DNA of 42,891 bases from Pseudomonas frederiksbergensis (GCF_017114915.1 NZ_JAAUOE010000014.1:1-42891), one strand, 5' to 3'; shown: positions 26,626 through 37,177, numbered from the stretch's first letter. A program made the numbers and translations. Notes: a model not told the origin generated them from the sequence alone.

Positions 26626-27599
26626 TACATTACTCCCGCGCGCAGCAAGTCGTGCATGTTCAAGGCGCCGACCGGGCGGTCTTCGCTGTCGACCACCACC
26701 AGCGCGTTGATCTTGTGGTCTTCCATGATCTTCAGCGCCTCGGCGGCAAGCATTTCGGCGCGGGCAGTCTTGCCGTGGGCGGTCATGACCTGCTCGATGG
26801 TGGCACTGTGGATGTCGATGCTGCGGTCCAGGGTGCGGCGCAGATCGCCGTCGGTGAAGATCCCGGCGAGTTTACCGTCGGCCTCAAGGATCACGGTCAT
26901 GCCCAGGCCCTTGCGGGTCATTTCCATCAGCGCGTCCTTGAGCAGGGTACCGCGCTGAACCTGCGGCAGCTCTTGCCCGGCGTGCATGACATTTTCCACT
27001 TTCAGCAGCAGACGTCGGCCAAGCGCGCCGCCGGGGTGGGAAAAGGCGAAATCTTCAGCGGTAAAGCCGCGGGCTTCCAGCAGCGCCACCGCCAGGGCAT
27101 CGCCCATCACCAGAGCGGCGGTGGTCGATGAGGTCGGAGCCAGGTTCAGCGGGCAGGCTTCGTGCTCGACGTGAACGTTGAGATTGACCTCGGCCGCCTT
27201 GGCCAGCGCTGAATCGGGATTGCCGGTGACGCTGATCAATTTGATGCCCAGGCGCTTGATCAGCGGCAGCAGGGTGACGATTTCATTGGTGGAACCGGAG
27301 TTCGACAATGCCAGGATGATGTCGTCACGCGTGATCATGCCCATGTCGCCGTGGCTGGCCTCGGCCGGGTGCACGAAGAAAGCCGTGGTGCCAGTGCTGG
27401 CCAGGGTGGCGGCAATCTTGTTGCCGATGTGCCCCGACTTGCCCATGCCGACCACGACCACGCGGCCCTTGCTGGCCAGAATCATCTCGCAAGCGCGTAC
27501 GAAATCTGCGTCGATATGGGGCAGCAAGCCTTGTACGGCTTCCAGTTCGAGGCGGATGGTGCGTTGTGCAGATTGAATCAGGTCGCTGGATGGGCTCAT
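26625..27599 (-). CDS. kdsD: Arabinose-5-phosphate isomerase KdsD
   Basis: A 324-aa enzyme that converts ribulose-5-phosphate to arabinose-5-phosphate, the first step to KDO. An N-terminal SIS domain (VVVVGMGKSGHIGNKIAATLASTGT, described in parts; PAEASHGDMGMI; LSNSGSTNEI) is followed by two CBS repeats from about residue 205 (VENVMHAGQELP and EQVMTAHGKTARAEM). The ATG at 27599 gives the standard MSPSSDLIQSAQ N-terminus, although the Shine-Dalgarno is poor. A perfect TATAAT lies 35-40 nt upstream. It heads the minus-strand kds-lpt-rpoN cluster and is divergent from mlaF. Confidence 0.96.
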   Translation of the reverse strand: MSPSSDLIQSAQRTIRLELEAVQGLLPHIDADFVRACEMILASKGRVVVVGMGKSGHIGNKIAATLASTGTTAFFVHPAEASHGDMGMITRDDIILALSNSGSTNEIVTLLPLIKRLGIKLISVTGNPDSALAKAAEVNLNVHVEHEACPLNLAPTSSTTAALVMGDALAVALLEARGFTAEDFAFSHPGGALGRRLLLKVENVMHAGQELPQVQRGTLLKDALMEMTRKGLGMTVILEADGKLAGIFTDGDLRRTLDRSIDIHSATIEQVMTAHGKTARAEMLAAEALKIMEDHKINALVVVDSEDRPVGALNMHDLLRAGVM

Positions 27600-27633
27600 G
27601 TCAGAAATCGTATAGCCTGATGAAAAGGCGGCG

Positions 27634-27639
27634 ATTATA
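27634..27639 (-). promoter_or_regulatory. Candidate -10 element for kdsD
   Basis: TATAAT on the minus strand, 35-40 nt before the kdsD ATG, preceded by an AT-rich stretch (TTTTGATCATTACCG). No good -35 at 17 nt. It is the best candidate for the promoter of the kdsD-lpt cluster. Confidence 0.4.
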
Positions 27640-27756
27640 ACGGTAATGATCAAAACCCTCACGCTAGTTCGTCGCGGTTTGTCATTCCTTGTTACCGAAT
27701 CCCTCTAAATAGGTGATTCCAGGCTGTCATCTCGCCTGATGTGCCCGGCTTGGCCC

Positions 27757-27786
27757 TTGGGCGCTTGGCCTTTGCAGTGATATAGT
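27757..27786 (+). promoter_or_regulatory. Candidate sigma-70 promoter of mlaFEDCB
   Basis: TTGGGC (27757-27762) and TATAGT (27781-27786) with an 18-nt spacer, about 90 nt before the mlaF start, in the kdsD-mlaF divergent region. The -10 matches consensus at five of six positions. Confidence 0.5.
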
Positions 27787-27875
27787 TCGCCGCCAGTTCG
27801 GCCTGCCCGGGAAGGTATGTGCTTTCGCCAGAAAGCCAGGCGTCCGAGTGAGAGGCTGCATCGCAAGGAGTTTAG

Positions 27876-28685
27876 ATGAGTGCCGATAACGCCTACGCGG
27901 TCGAGCTGAAGGGACTGACCTTCAAGCGCGGTGCGCGTAGCATTTTCAATAACGTCGATATCCGCATCCCGCGCGGCAAGGTCACCGGCATCATGGGGCC
28001 TTCCGGGTGTGGCAAGACCACATTGTTACGGCTGATAGGCGCACAATTGCGTCCTACCAGCGGCGAAGTCTGGGTCAATGGCCAGAACCTGCCAACGTTG
28101 TCGCGCAGCGATCTGTTCGATGCGCGCAAGCACATGGGCGTACTGTTTCAGAGCGGCGCATTGTTTACCGATCTCGATGTGTTCGAGAACGTCGCCTTTC
28201 CATTGCGTGTTCATACCTCGCTGCCGGAAGAAATGATTCGCGACATTGTCCTGCTCAAATTGCAGGCCGTGGGCTTGCGGGGCGCCATCGACCTGATGCC
28301 CGACGAATTGTCCGGCGGCATGAAGCGTCGCGTCGCGCTGGCCCGGGCGATTGCCCTCGATCCGCAAATCCTCATGTATGACGAACCCTTTGTCGGCCAG
28401 GACCCGATCGCCATGGGCGTGCTGGTGCGCCTGATCCGCCTGCTCAACGATGCGCTGGGCATCACCAGCATCGTGGTTTCCCACGATCTGGCCGAGACCG
28501 CGAGCATCGCCGACCACATCATTGTGGTGGGCGACGGGCAAGTGTTGGGGCAGGGCACACCCAAGGAGTTGATGACCTCCGACGAGCCACGTATCCGTCA
28601 ATTCATGACAGGCGAACCCGACGGCCCGGTCGCCTACCACTTTCCAGCGACGGATTACCGCGCAGATCTTCTGGGGAAGCGCTGA
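27876..28685 (+). CDS. mlaF: Phospholipid transport ATP-binding protein MlaF
   Basis: A 269-aa ABC ATPase of the Mla system, which moves mislocalised phospholipids from the outer to the inner membrane. Walker A is GPSGCGKTT (about residues 47-55), Q-loop VLFQSGALF, signature [15 protein letters not shown], Walker [14 protein letters not shown], switch His in VVSHDL. The C-terminal extension ([17 protein letters not shown]) is the MlaB-contacting tail of this family. AAGGAG lies 7 nt before the ATG. TGATG couples it to mlaE. Confidence 0.97.
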   Translation: MSADNAYAVELKGLTFKRGARSIFNNVDIRIPRGKVTGIMGPSGCGKTTLLRLIGAQLRPTSGEVWVNGQNLPTLSRSDLFDARKHMGVLFQSGALFTDLDVFENVAFPLRVHTSLPEEMIRDIVLLKLQAVGLRGAIDLMPDELSGGMKRRVALARAIALDPQILMYDEPFVGQDPIAMGVLVRLIRLLNDALGITSIVVSHDLAETASIADHIIVVGDGQVLGQGTPKELMTSDEPRIRQFMTGEPDGPVAYHFPATDYRADLLGKR

Positions 28686-29482
28686 TGCGCAAGATTTCAT
28701 TAATAGAGAGAGTGCGTCGGTTCGGCTCTGCCGGCATCGATGTGCTGGCGGTGTTCGGGCGTTCGGCGCTGTTCCTGTTTCATGCCTTGGTCGGTCGTGG
28801 CGGCATCGGCGGCGGTTTTGGCCTGCTGGTCAAGCAACTGCATTCGGTGGGCGTGATGTCCCTGGTGATCATCGTGGTCTCCGGGGTGTTCATCGGCATG
28901 GTGCTGGCGCTGCAAGGCTTCAACATTCTGTCCAGCTACGGCTCGGAGCAGGCCGTCGGGCAGATGGTAGCGCTGACGCTGCTGCGTGAGCTGGGGCCGG
29001 TGGTCACGGCCTTGCTGTTCGCTGGGCGCGCGGGTTCGGCGCTGACCGCCGAAATCGGCAACATGAAGTCCACCGAGCAGTTGTCCAGCCTGGAAATGAT
29101 CGGGGTCGACCCGCTCAAGTACATCATTGCCCCGCGCCTGTGGGCCGGTTTCATTTCCCTGCCGGTGCTGGCAATGATTTTCAGCGTGGTGGGTATCTGG
29201 GGCGGTTCGTGGGTGGCCGTCGACTGGCTGGGGGTCTACGAAGGCTCCTACTGGTCGAACATGCAAAACAGCGTGACGTTCGTCGACGATGTGCTTAACG
29301 GCATTATCAAAAGCATCGTTTTTGCCTTCGTCGTGACCTGGATCGCCGTATTCCAAGGCTATGACTGCGAGCCCACTTCCGAGGGGATCAGTCGTGCCAC
29401 TACCAAGACCGTGGTGTATGCCTCTTTGGCTGTACTCGGCCTGGACTTTATTTTGACCGCCTTGATGTTTGGAGATTTCTGA
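28685..29482 (+). CDS. mlaE: Phospholipid transport permease MlaE
   Basis: A 265-aa inner-membrane permease (MlaE/YrbE, TIGR00056). An amphipathic N-terminal helix is followed by membrane segments such as [20 protein letters not shown] and a C-terminal [17 protein letters not shown]. The conserved [20 protein letters not shown] region contacts the ATPase. Start and stop each overlap the neighbouring mla genes by one base. Confidence 0.97.
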   Translation: MRKISLIERVRRFGSAGIDVLAVFGRSALFLFHALVGRGGIGGGFGLLVKQLHSVGVMSLVIIVVSGVFIGMVLALQGFNILSSYGSEQAVGQMVALTLLRELGPVVTALLFAGRAGSALTAEIGNMKSTEQLSSLEMIGVDPLKYIIAPRLWAGFISLPVLAMIFSVVGIWGGSWVAVDWLGVYEGSYWSNMQNSVTFVDDVLNGIIKSIVFAFVVTWIAVFQGYDCEPTSEGISRATTKTVVYASLAVLGLDFILTALMFGDF

Positions 29483-29949
29483 TGCAAAACCGCACCCTGG
29501 AAATCGGTGTCGGCCTTTTCTTGCTGGCTGGCATCCTGGCTTTGCTGTTGCTTGCGTTGCGGGTCAGTGGTCTGTCCCCAAGCCCGAGCACCGACACCTA
29601 TAAACTTTATGCATATTTCGACAATATCGCCGGTTTGACTGTCAGAGCTAAAGTGACCATGGCCGGTGTGACCATCGGCAAGGTCACGGCGATCGATCTG
29701 GACCGCGACAGCTTCACCGGCCGGGTGACCATGCAACTGGAAAAGCGCGTAGATAACCTGCCGACTGACTCCACTGCATCTATCCTGACCGCTGGCCTGT
29801 TGGGTGAGAAATACATCGGCATCAGCGTGGGCGGTGAAGAAACCCCACTCAAGGATGGTGGAACCATCCATGACACGCAGTCGTCGCTGGTGCTTGAGGA
29901 CCTGATCGGTAAATTCCTGCTCAATACCGTTAGCAAAGACGCCAAATGA
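29482..29949 (+). CDS. mlaD: Phospholipid transport MCE protein MlaD
   Basis: A 155-aa protein with an N-terminal membrane helix (GVGLFLLAGILALLLLALRV) and one MCE domain at about residues 38-118 (YAYFDNIAGLTVRAKVTMAGV, then LPTDSTASILTAGLLGEKYIGI). It forms the periplasmic hexameric ring on the MlaFEB complex. The C-terminal helix (LVLEDLIGKFLL) is shorter than in E. coli, where the protein is about 183 aa. It overlaps mlaE and precedes mlaC by 11 nt. Confidence 0.96.
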   Translation: MQNRTLEIGVGLFLLAGILALLLLALRVSGLSPSPSTDTYKLYAYFDNIAGLTVRAKVTMAGVTIGKVTAIDLDRDSFTGRVTMQLEKRVDNLPTDSTASILTAGLLGEKYIGISVGGEETPLKDGGTIHDTQSSLVLEDLIGKFLLNTVSKDAK

Positions 29950-29960
29950 GGAGCTTTTGA

Positions 29961-30614
29961 ATGATCTCTATCTTGCGACGTGGCCTGTTGGTATTACTCG
30001 CGGCCCTGCCGTTGATGGCTAACGCCGTGGCGGCGCCTTCCGCGCATGATCTGGTACAGGACACCACCACCCGGTTGCTGGCGGATCTTGCCGCCAACAA
30101 GGAAAAGTACAAGCAGGACCCGCAGGACTTTTATGCGGCGCTGAACAGCATCGTGGGGCCCGTTGTGGATGCCGAGGGCATTTCCAAGAGCATCATGACG
30201 GTCAAGTACTCGCGCAAAGCCACACCTGAACAAATGCGCACATTTCAGGAAAACTTCAAAAAAGGCCTGTTTCAGTTCTATGGCAATGCCTTGCTGGAGT
30301 ACGACAACCAGGGCATCGTCGTCGAGCCTGCCAAGGATGAGTCGGGAGACCGTACAAGCGTTGGCATGACGGTCAAAGGCAGCAGCGGCGCGATCTATCC
30401 TGTGTCTTACACGCTGGAAAAGATCAACGGCGAGTGGAAAATGCGCAATGTGATCATCAACGGCATCAACATCGGCAAGCTGTTCCGCGATCAGTTCGCT
30501 GACGCGATGCAGCGCAATGGCAACGACCTGGACAAGACCATCAACGGTTGGGCCGGGGAAGTCGCCAAAGCCAAGGAAGCCACCGAAAAATCCACCGTGA
30601 ATCAAGCCCAATGA
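29961..30614 (+). CDS. mlaC: Periplasmic phospholipid-binding protein MlaC
   Basis: A 217-aa soluble shuttle that carries phospholipid between the outer-membrane MlaA-porin complex and MlaFEDB. The signal peptide is MISILRRGLLVLLAALPLMANAVA. The Ttg2D/MlaC domain shows YSRKATPEQMRTFQENFKKGLF (described in parts) and NGEWKMRNVIINGINIGKLFRDQFAD, the family signature. GAGGAG lies before the ATG. Its stop codon overlaps the mlaB start (ATGA). Confidence 0.97.
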   Translation: MISILRRGLLVLLAALPLMANAVAAPSAHDLVQDTTTRLLADLAANKEKYKQDPQDFYAALNSIVGPVVDAEGISKSIMTVKYSRKATPEQMRTFQENFKKGLFQFYGNALLEYDNQGIVVEPAKDESGDRTSVGMTVKGSSGAIYPVSYTLEKINGEWKMRNVIINGINIGKLFRDQFADAMQRNGNDLDKTINGWAGEVAKAKEATEKSTVNQAQ

Positions 30615-30916
30615 GTGAGTCGGCCATTCGCATGAGCGAAACCGGCGAGCTGCTGCTCAGCGGCGTGCTGGATCACCGGACAGGCCCGGACCTGCGCAAG
30701 CAGGGTCAGGCGCTGATCAAGTCCAGCAACGCCGCTGCGCTGGTGGTCGATTGCTCCGCGGTGGAGAAGTCCAGCAGTGTCGGCTTGTCGCTGCTGCTGT
30801 GTTTCATGCGCGATGCCCAGGCGGCCGGCAAGGCCCTGAGCATTCGTGCGATGCCCGACGATATGCGCGAAATCGCTCAGGTCAGCGAACTGACCGAGCT
30901 GTTGGCGCATCCCTGA
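30611..30916 (+). CDS. mlaB: STAS-domain Mla subunit MlaB
   Basis: A 101-aa cytoplasmic STAS protein that binds and activates MlaF. The start at 30611 overlaps the mlaC stop; an upstream in-frame alternative lies inside mlaC and is rejected. The STAS fold shows LLLSGVLDHRTGPDLRKQG, ALVVDCSAVEKSSSVGLSLLLCFMRDA (described in parts), and ALSIRAMPDDMREIAQVS. It is the last mla gene, followed by a terminator at 30932-30984. Confidence 0.93.
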   Translation: MSESAIRMSETGELLLSGVLDHRTGPDLRKQGQALIKSSNAAALVVDCSAVEKSSSVGLSLLLCFMRDAQAAGKALSIRAMPDDMREIAQVSELTELLAHP

Positions 30917-30931
30917 ACCACATCAATAAAG

Positions 30932-30984
30932 AAGCCCCCCGTCAGAGTCCTGCTTCGCGGGGTTCGCAGGCGCGGGGCTTTTTT
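30932..30984 (+). terminator. Terminator after mlaB
   Basis: AAGCCCC (30932-30938) pairs with GGGGCTT (30974-30980) and runs into six T. The loop is long and contains a nested GC-rich hairpin. The right arm and T-tract overlap the spacer of the promoter proposed for ibaG. Confidence 0.75.
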
Positions 30985-30991
30985 GTATGAT
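30963..30991 (+). promoter_or_regulatory. Candidate sigma-70 promoter of ibaG-murA
   Basis: TTCGCA (30963-30968), a 17-nt spacer, and TATGAT (30986-30991) lie about 40 nt before the ibaG start. The spacer is the right half of the mlaB terminator, so one stretch ends one operon and starts the next. Confidence 0.5.
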
Positions 30992-31030
30992 GTCCGACCC
31001 GCGCGCACAGGGCGCCGATTGAGGTTGAGC

Positions 31031-32558
<1,528 letters not shown>

Positions 32559-32603
32559 TTTCTGCTGCATGGGCACAGGGACGTGTCCGTTGATTTGTTG
32601 AAG

Positions 32604-32624
32604 TCGAGCCTGTTTCAGGCTCGA
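32604..32624 (+). promoter_or_regulatory. Hairpin between murA and hisG
   Basis: TCGAGCCTG-TTT-CAGGCTCGA is a perfect 9-bp stem with a 3-nt loop, 45 nt after the murA stop. It is not followed by a T-tract, so it is more likely a processing or stability element than a terminator. Confidence 0.5.
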
Positions 32625-32684
32625 TGAGTGTCCGGCGCCATTTGCGACCGGGCATGAGTACCTTGATAAGGACTGACGTTTCCC

Positions 32685-33320
32685 ATGTTGACTATCGCAC
32701 TGTCCAAGGGCCGCATCCTTGACGACACCCTGCCGCTTCTGGCTGAAGCGGGCATCGTGCCGACCGAGAATCCGGACAAGAGCCGCAAGCTGATCATCCC
32801 CACGACCCAGGCCGATGTGCGCTTGCTGATCGTGCGCGCCACCGATGTGCCGACCTATGTCGAGCATGGTGCCGCCGACCTGGGCGTCGCCGGTAAAGAC
32901 GTGCTGATGGAATACGGCGGCCAGGGGCTGTACGAACCGCTGGACCTGCAAATCGCCCAGTGCAAACTGATGACGGCCGGCAAAGTCGGCGCGGTCGAGC
33001 CCAAGGGCCGTCTGCGCATCGCCACCAAGTTCGTCAACGTCGCCAAGCGCTACTACGCCGAACAGGGCCGTCAGGTCGACATCATCAAGCTCTATGGCTC
33101 GATGGAACTGGCGCCGCTGATCGGTCTGGCGGACAAGATCATCGACGTGGTCGACACTGGTAACACGCTGCGGGCCAACGGCCTGGAGCCACAGGATTTC
33201 ATCGCTGCCATCAGCTCGCGGCTGATCGTCAACAAAGCCTCGATGAAAATGCAGCACGCCCGTATCCAGGCGTTGATCGACACCCTGCGCAAGGCAGTGG
33301 AGTCTCGACACCGCGGCTGA
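32685..33320 (+). CDS. hisG: ATP phosphoribosyltransferase, short (HisZ-dependent) form
   Basis: A 211-aa catalytic subunit for the first step of histidine synthesis (ATP + PRPP). It shows [31 protein letters not shown], and the PRPP loop [14 protein letters not shown]. It lacks the C-terminal regulatory domain of the long form (about 300 aa), so it needs the HisRS-like regulator HisZ, which is not in this window. The ribosome-binding site AAGGA lies 12 nt before the ATG. A terminator-like hairpin separates it from hisD. Confidence 0.97.
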   Translation: MLTIALSKGRILDDTLPLLAEAGIVPTENPDKSRKLIIPTTQADVRLLIVRATDVPTYVEHGAADLGVAGKDVLMEYGGQGLYEPLDLQIAQCKLMTAGKVGAVEPKGRLRIATKFVNVAKRYYAEQGRQVDIIKLYGSMELAPLIGLADKIIDVVDTGNTLRANGLEPQDFIAAISSRLIVNKASMKMQHARIQALIDTLRKAVESRHRG

Positions 33321-33327
33321 TTCACCT

Positions 33328-33346
33328 GCGCGACCTTGAGTCGCGC
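33328..33346 (+). promoter_or_regulatory. Hairpin after hisG
   Basis: GCGCGAC-CTTGA-GTCGCGC, a perfect 7-bp GC-rich stem starting 8 nt after the hisG stop codon, upstream of the terminator at 33374-33422. Confidence 0.45.
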
Positions 33347-33373
33347 CCGTCTATCCGCCTCATAGCCAGAATT

Positions 33374-33422
33374 CTCGGGTGCCCAAGCGGATCAACGGCT
33401 AGCTTAGGGCGCCCGAGTTTTT
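33374..33422 (+). terminator. Terminator / possible attenuator in the hisD leader
   Basis: CTCGGGTGCCC (33374-33384) pairs with GGGCGCCCGAG (33407-33417), 11 bp with one U-G pair, then five T. It ends only 23 nt before the hisD ATG, leaving no room for a promoter after it. TAGCC at 33363-33367 could pair with GGCTA in the loop, giving an alternative fold. Attenuation of hisDC is inferred from placement. Confidence 0.65.
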
Positions 33423-33445
33423 GCCAATCCTATGAGGCTCTCGCT

Positions 33446-34771
33446 ATGACCGCACCGACTGCAATTCGCCGACTCAACGCTGCTGACCCGGATTTCGCAC
33501 ATCATCTGGATCATTTGCTGAGCTGGGAAAGTGTGTCTGACGACTCGGTCAATCAGCGGGTGCTGGACATCATCAAGGCTGTGCGCGAGCGCGGCGATGC
33601 GGCAGTGGTCGAGTTCACCCAGAAGTTCGACGGCCTGCAAGTGGCGTCCATGGCGGATTTGATTTTGCCGCGCGAACGCCTGGAACTGGCGTTGACCCGT
33701 ATCACCGTGCCTCAGCGCGAAGCCCTGGAAAAAGCCGCGGCCCGCGTGCGCAGCTATCACGAAAAACAGAAACAGGACTCCTGGAGCTACACCGAAGCTG
33801 ATGGCACGGTGTTGGGCCAGAAGGTTACGCCACTGGATCGCGCCGGTCTGTACGTGCCGGGCGGCAAGGCGTCCTATCCGTCGTCGGTGCTGATGAATGC
33901 GATTCCGGCCAAAGTGGCGGGCGTGACCGAAGTGGTCATGGTCGTGCCGACCCCGCGCGGTGAAGTCAACGAACTGGTGCTGGCCGCGGCCTGCATCGCC
34001 GGCGTCGACCGGGTGTTCACCATTGGCGGCGCTCAAGCCGTTGCCGCATTGGCTTATGGCACCGAAAGCGTGCCGAAGGTCGACAAAGTGGTCGGCCCGG
34101 GCAACATCTATGTCGCCACCGCCAAGCGCCACGTGTTCGGCCAGGTCGGCATCGACATGATCGCCGGCCCGTCAGAGATTCTGGTGGTATGCGACGGTCA
34201 GACCGATCCGGACTGGATTGCCATGGACCTGTTCTCCCAGGCTGAGCACGACGAAGACGCCCAGGCGATTCTGGTCAGCCCGGACGCCGACTTCCTCGAC
34301 AAGGTGGCCGCCAGCATCGCCAAGCTGCTGCCAACCATGGAACGCGCCGAAATCATCGAAACCTCGATCAATGGCCGTGGTGCGCTGATCAAGGTTCGGG
34401 ACATGGAGCAGGCCATCGAAGTGGCTAACCGCATCGCCCCGGAACACCTGGAGCTGTCGGTCGCCGATCCGCAGGCCTGGCTGCCGCAGATCCGTCATGC
34501 CGGCGCGATCTTCATGGGCCGTCACACCTGCGAGGCCTTGGGCGACTACTGCGCAGGTCCCAACCACGTGCTGCCGACCTCCGGCACTGCGCGCTTCTCC
34601 TCGCCGCTGGGCGTGTACGACTTCCAGAAACGCTCGTCGATCATTTTCTGCTCCGAGCAGGGTGCCTCCGAACTGGGCAAGACCGCCTCCGTGCTGGCCC
34701 GTGGCGAATCGCTGAGCGCCCACGCCCGCAGTGCTGAATACCGCATTCTTGATGACAAGCAGGGGAACTGA
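33446..34771 (+). CDS. hisD: Histidinol dehydrogenase
   Basis: A 441-aa zinc enzyme catalysing the last two oxidations, histidinol to histidine. Typical blocks: [21 protein letters not shown] (in part), [52 protein letters not shown] with the Zn-binding Gln/His, and [22 protein letters not shown] near the C-terminus. Length is normal. GAGG lies 9 nt before the ATG. hisC starts 2 nt after its stop, so the pair is co-translated. Confidence 0.98.
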   Translation: MTAPTAIRRLNAADPDFAHHLDHLLSWESVSDDSVNQRVLDIIKAVRERGDAAVVEFTQKFDGLQVASMADLILPRERLELALTRITVPQREALEKAAARVRSYHEKQKQDSWSYTEADGTVLGQKVTPLDRAGLYVPGGKASYPSSVLMNAIPAKVAGVTEVVMVVPTPRGEVNELVLAAACIAGVDRVFTIGGAQAVAALAYGTESVPKVDKVVGPGNIYVATAKRHVFGQVGIDMIAGPSEILVVCDGQTDPDWIAMDLFSQAEHDEDAQAILVSPDADFLDKVAASIAKLLPTMERAEIIETSINGRGALIKVRDMEQAIEVANRIAPEHLELSVADPQAWLPQIRHAGAIFMGRHTCEALGDYCAGPNHVLPTSGTARFSSPLGVYDFQKRSSIIFCSEQGASELGKTASVLARGESLSAHARSAEYRILDDKQGN

Positions 34772-34773
34772 AC

Positions 34774-35826
34774 ATGAGTAAATTCTGGAGCCCGTTCGTC
34801 AAGAACCTGGTGCCTTACGTGCCGGGCGAGCAGCCGAAGCTGGCGAAACTGGTGAAGCTCAACACCAACGAAAACCCGTACGGTCCTTCGCCAAAAGCCC
34901 TGGCGGCGATGCAGACCGAACTGAATGACAACCTGCGTTTGTACCCGGACCCGAACAGCGATCTGCTCAAGCAAGCCGTTGCCAGGTATTACGGCGTGCA
35001 GGGCAATCAGGTGTTCCTCGGCAACGGTTCCGATGAAGTCCTGGCGCACATTTTTCACGGTTTGCTGCAACACGATAAACCGCTGCTGTTCCCGGACATC
35101 AGCTACAGCTTCTACCCGGTTTACTGCGGGTTGTACGGGATTACGTTTGACGCAGTGCCGTTGGACGAACAGTTCCAGATCAACCCGGCGGACTACGCCA
35201 AGCCGAACGGCGGGATCATTTTCCCCAACCCGAACGCGCCGACCGGTTGCCTGCTGGCGCTGGAGGCTGTCGAGCAAATCCTCAAGGCTAGCCCGGATTC
35301 GGTGGTCGTGGTGGATGAGGCCTACATCGATTTCGGTGGTGAAACGGCGATCACCCTGGTGGACCGTTATCCGAACCTGTTGGTGACGCAGACCCTGTCC
35401 AAGTCCCGTTCTTTGGCGGGCCTGCGGGTGGGCCTGGCGGTGGGGCATCCGGACCTGATCGAGGCGCTGGAGCGGATCAAGAACAGCTTCAACTCCTATC
35501 CGCTGGATCGCCTGGCGATTGTGGGGGCTGCGGCGGCGTTCGAAGATCGCGAGTATTTCGACAAGACTTGCCGATTGGTCATCGAGAGTCGCGAGCAGGT
35601 GGTCGCGCAGTTGCAAGCGAAGGGCTTTGAAGTGCTGCCGTCGGCGGCGAACTTCATTTTCGCCCGTCACCCGAAGCACGATGCGGCAGGGCTGGCGGCA
35701 AAGTTGCGTGAGCAAGGCGTTATCGTTCGGCACTTCAAGCAGGAGCGGATTGCGCAGTTCCTGCGGATTTCGATTGGCGCGCCGGAGCAGAATCAGGCGT
35801 TGATCGATGGGTTAGGCGATTTGTAA
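34774..35826 (+). CDS. hisC: Histidinol-phosphate aminotransferase
   Basis: A 350-aa PLP-dependent class I/II aminotransferase converting imidazole-acetol phosphate to histidinol phosphate. The PLP lysine is Lys210 in [14 protein letters not shown]; other contacts are [31 protein letters not shown] and [16 protein letters not shown] precedes the ATG. It is the last his gene here and is followed by a hairpin at 35843-35874. Confidence 0.96.
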   Translation: MSKFWSPFVKNLVPYVPGEQPKLAKLVKLNTNENPYGPSPKALAAMQTELNDNLRLYPDPNSDLLKQAVARYYGVQGNQVFLGNGSDEVLAHIFHGLLQHDKPLLFPDISYSFYPVYCGLYGITFDAVPLDEQFQINPADYAKPNGGIIFPNPNAPTGCLLALEAVEQILKASPDSVVVVDEAYIDFGGETAITLVDRYPNLLVTQTLSKSRSLAGLRVGLAVGHPDLIEALERIKNSFNSYPLDRLAIVGAAAAFEDREYFDKTCRLVIESREQVVAQLQAKGFEVLPSAANFIFARHPKHDAAGLAAKLREQGVIVRHFKQERIAQFLRISIGAPEQNQALIDGLGDL

Positions 35827-35842
35827 CGTCTGAAAGCGTTTA

Positions 35843-35874
35843 CCCCCGATTCCTGATTTTCGCAGGAACGGGGG
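35843..35874 (+). terminator. Hairpin after hisC, weak terminator
   Basis: CCCCCGATTCCTG and CAGGAACGGGGG pair over 12 bp with one bulged A around ATTTTCG. The following sequence, CAAATTGATGTTT, is AT-rich but not a clean T-tract. It probably ends the hisDC transcript, imperfectly. Confidence 0.5.
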
Positions 35875-35912
35875 CAAATTGATGTTTATAGTGCAATCCT
35901 TGTCGCTGATAT

Positions 35913-36296
35913 CTATACGGGTTTTATATCGAACTCGCCCTCTGCATCAATGCCATCTTCTGTTGTGAACTTGAATGTTCCCTTCGCAGCAGTCAATGGA
36001 TCATCCACTGTCAGAGTCATCTCTCCGGTCTCAGCTGTGTATGAGACACCCTTGATGGACGTGCCTGCATCACCGCTGCTGAACGTTACCGTGTGAGTAC
36101 CGGCCGGAAGTTTCGGGTGGCCAAGCCTCACATTGTCTGATCCATTCGCACCCAGGATAATGCCGCCGCCATCGGCCGTTGGTAACAAAGTGACAATAAC
36201 GGCATCAACACGCTCCCCGTGACTGAGCCGAACACTCAATGTGCCAGTGCTTTTCGAGTTTTTAAGTTTATTTTCAAATTCGGTAGAAATGCCCAT
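35913..36296 (-). CDS. Orphan hypothetical protein, 127 aa, lower GC
   Basis: I do not recognise this protein. The ATG at 36296 has AGGGA 7 nt upstream; an ATG 12 codons earlier has no ribosome-binding site. There is no signal peptide or membrane segment. After a polar N-terminus (EFENKLKNSKSTGTLSVRL) the sequence is rich in short alternating strands with Gly/Asp turns: VDAVIVTLLPTADGGGI, GTHTVTFSSGDAG, ISYTAETGE-like KGVSYTAETGEMTLTVDD and KGTFKFTTEDG, ending EGEFDIKPV, so a beta-sandwich is likely. Its GC and codon use are clearly less GC-biased than the flanking hisC and algW, suggesting recent gain. The dyad at 36370-36391 lies about 75 nt upstream. Confidence 0.75.
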   Translation of the reverse strand: MGISTEFENKLKNSKSTGTLSVRLSHGERVDAVIVTLLPTADGGGIILGANGSDNVRLGHPKLPAGTHTVTFSSGDAGTSIKGVSYTAETGEMTLTVDDPLTAAKGTFKFTTEDGIDAEGEFDIKPV

Positions 36297-36369
36297 TTTC
36301 CAATCCCTGCGTTGATGAATAGATACCTCCAATGACAGGGATTAGGCTATGGGCTCGAACAGGACTGAG

Positions 36370-36391
36370 CTACTGACAGAAATGACAGTAG
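36370..36391. repeat. 22-bp dyad motif, copy 2
   Basis: CTACTGACA-GAAA-TGACAGTAG is a near-perfect palindrome (one A-A mismatch per arm) about 75 nt upstream of the orphan gene at 35913-36296. It shares 17 of 22 positions and the same GAAA centre with the motif at 30-51. Position suggests an operator or promoter-associated site, but this is inference. Confidence 0.55.
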
Positions 36392-36448
36392 TTAATACCG
36401 TTTTTCTCAGCTTTATTAGTCTTCCTGCTAAATGGTTATGACTGGCCC

Positions 36449-37177
36449 TCACTCATGATGCGCTTCACCCAGGAACGTCAGCGAACTGAACAGCCCACGC
36501 GTTGCCACATCCGCACTGTCCTTCACCGGCATTTCCACCTGCGCCGCAATCACATTCAACCCTTCATTACGCACCAGTACCTGCGCCCGGCCATCCTTGT
36601 CGGTTTCGGTGCTCAAGGTATTCGGCGCGCTGCGATAGTCGCCCACCAACTTCACGCCCGCCGCCGGTTTACCGTCCAATAGCACCCGTACCGGCAACGA
36701 CTTGCCCGGCCCGACGGTCAGCGGATCAACCTCCGGCAGAATCAGCAATTTCATCTGGTCGAGCTTCGGCAACTTTGCCCCCGGCTGGTAGATCGCCAGG
36801 CTGTACTTGAACGTCTCGGTCGACTCGATCGCGCCCGGCACCTTGCTGCGTCCTTCGTTGATCCACTTTTTGTCGGCGGTCTGCGACCACATGCCGTTGT
36901 TCAGCGCGACTGCCAGCGCCGCCGGTGGTTTGAGTGGCTGCAGGCGCGCATGGTCGGCCAGGCGTTGCACGGTAACCGGGATCATCTTGCCCTCGGCGTC
37001 ATAGGCCCAGGCGCCGCTGATTTTCTGCGCCTTGAAGGCATCGTCCTCGGCGCCATCACCATAGATGACTTCGATATTGCCGCGACGTTGTTCGGTCCAC
37101 AGGCCGTGGGCCGAGGCGTGAGTGGCGAACATCGCGCCGAGCAGACCCAGCAGAACCAGTGATTTGGCGTGTTGCAT
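36449..37177 (-). CDS. DUF4198-type periplasmic protein
   Basis: A 242-aa exported protein that looks like the DUF4198/NikM-like family. The signal peptide MQHAKSLVLLGLLGAMFA ends near ASA, so the mature protein would start HGLW; an N-terminal His is a metal ligand in related CopC/NikM-type proteins. The C-terminal half is Ig-like (LPVRVLLDGKPAAGVKLVGDY, then TDKDGRAQVLVRNEGLNVIAAQ). The ATG at 37177 has AAGGA 9 nt upstream. In pseudomonads such genes often neighbour TonB-dependent receptors; here only a broken receptor fragment remains directly upstream. A role in metal uptake is inferred. Confidence 0.8.
   Translation of the reverse strand: MQHAKSLVLLGLLGAMFATHASAHGLWTEQRRGNIEVIYGDGAEDDAFKAQKISGAWAYDAEGKMIPVTVQRLADHARLQPLKPPAALAVALNNGMWSQTADKKWINEGRSKVPGAIESTETFKYSLAIYQPGAKLPKLDQMKLLILPEVDPLTVGPGKSLPVRVLLDGKPAAGVKLVGDYRSAPNTLSTETDKDGRAQVLVRNEGLNVIAAQVEMPVKDSADVATRGLFSSLTFLGEAHHE

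Noticed and set aside
27600..27662. N-terminal extension of kdsD (MRVLIITVIIAAF...)
   Set aside because: It overlaps the TATAAT promoter candidate and is not part of the SIS-domain family N-terminus.
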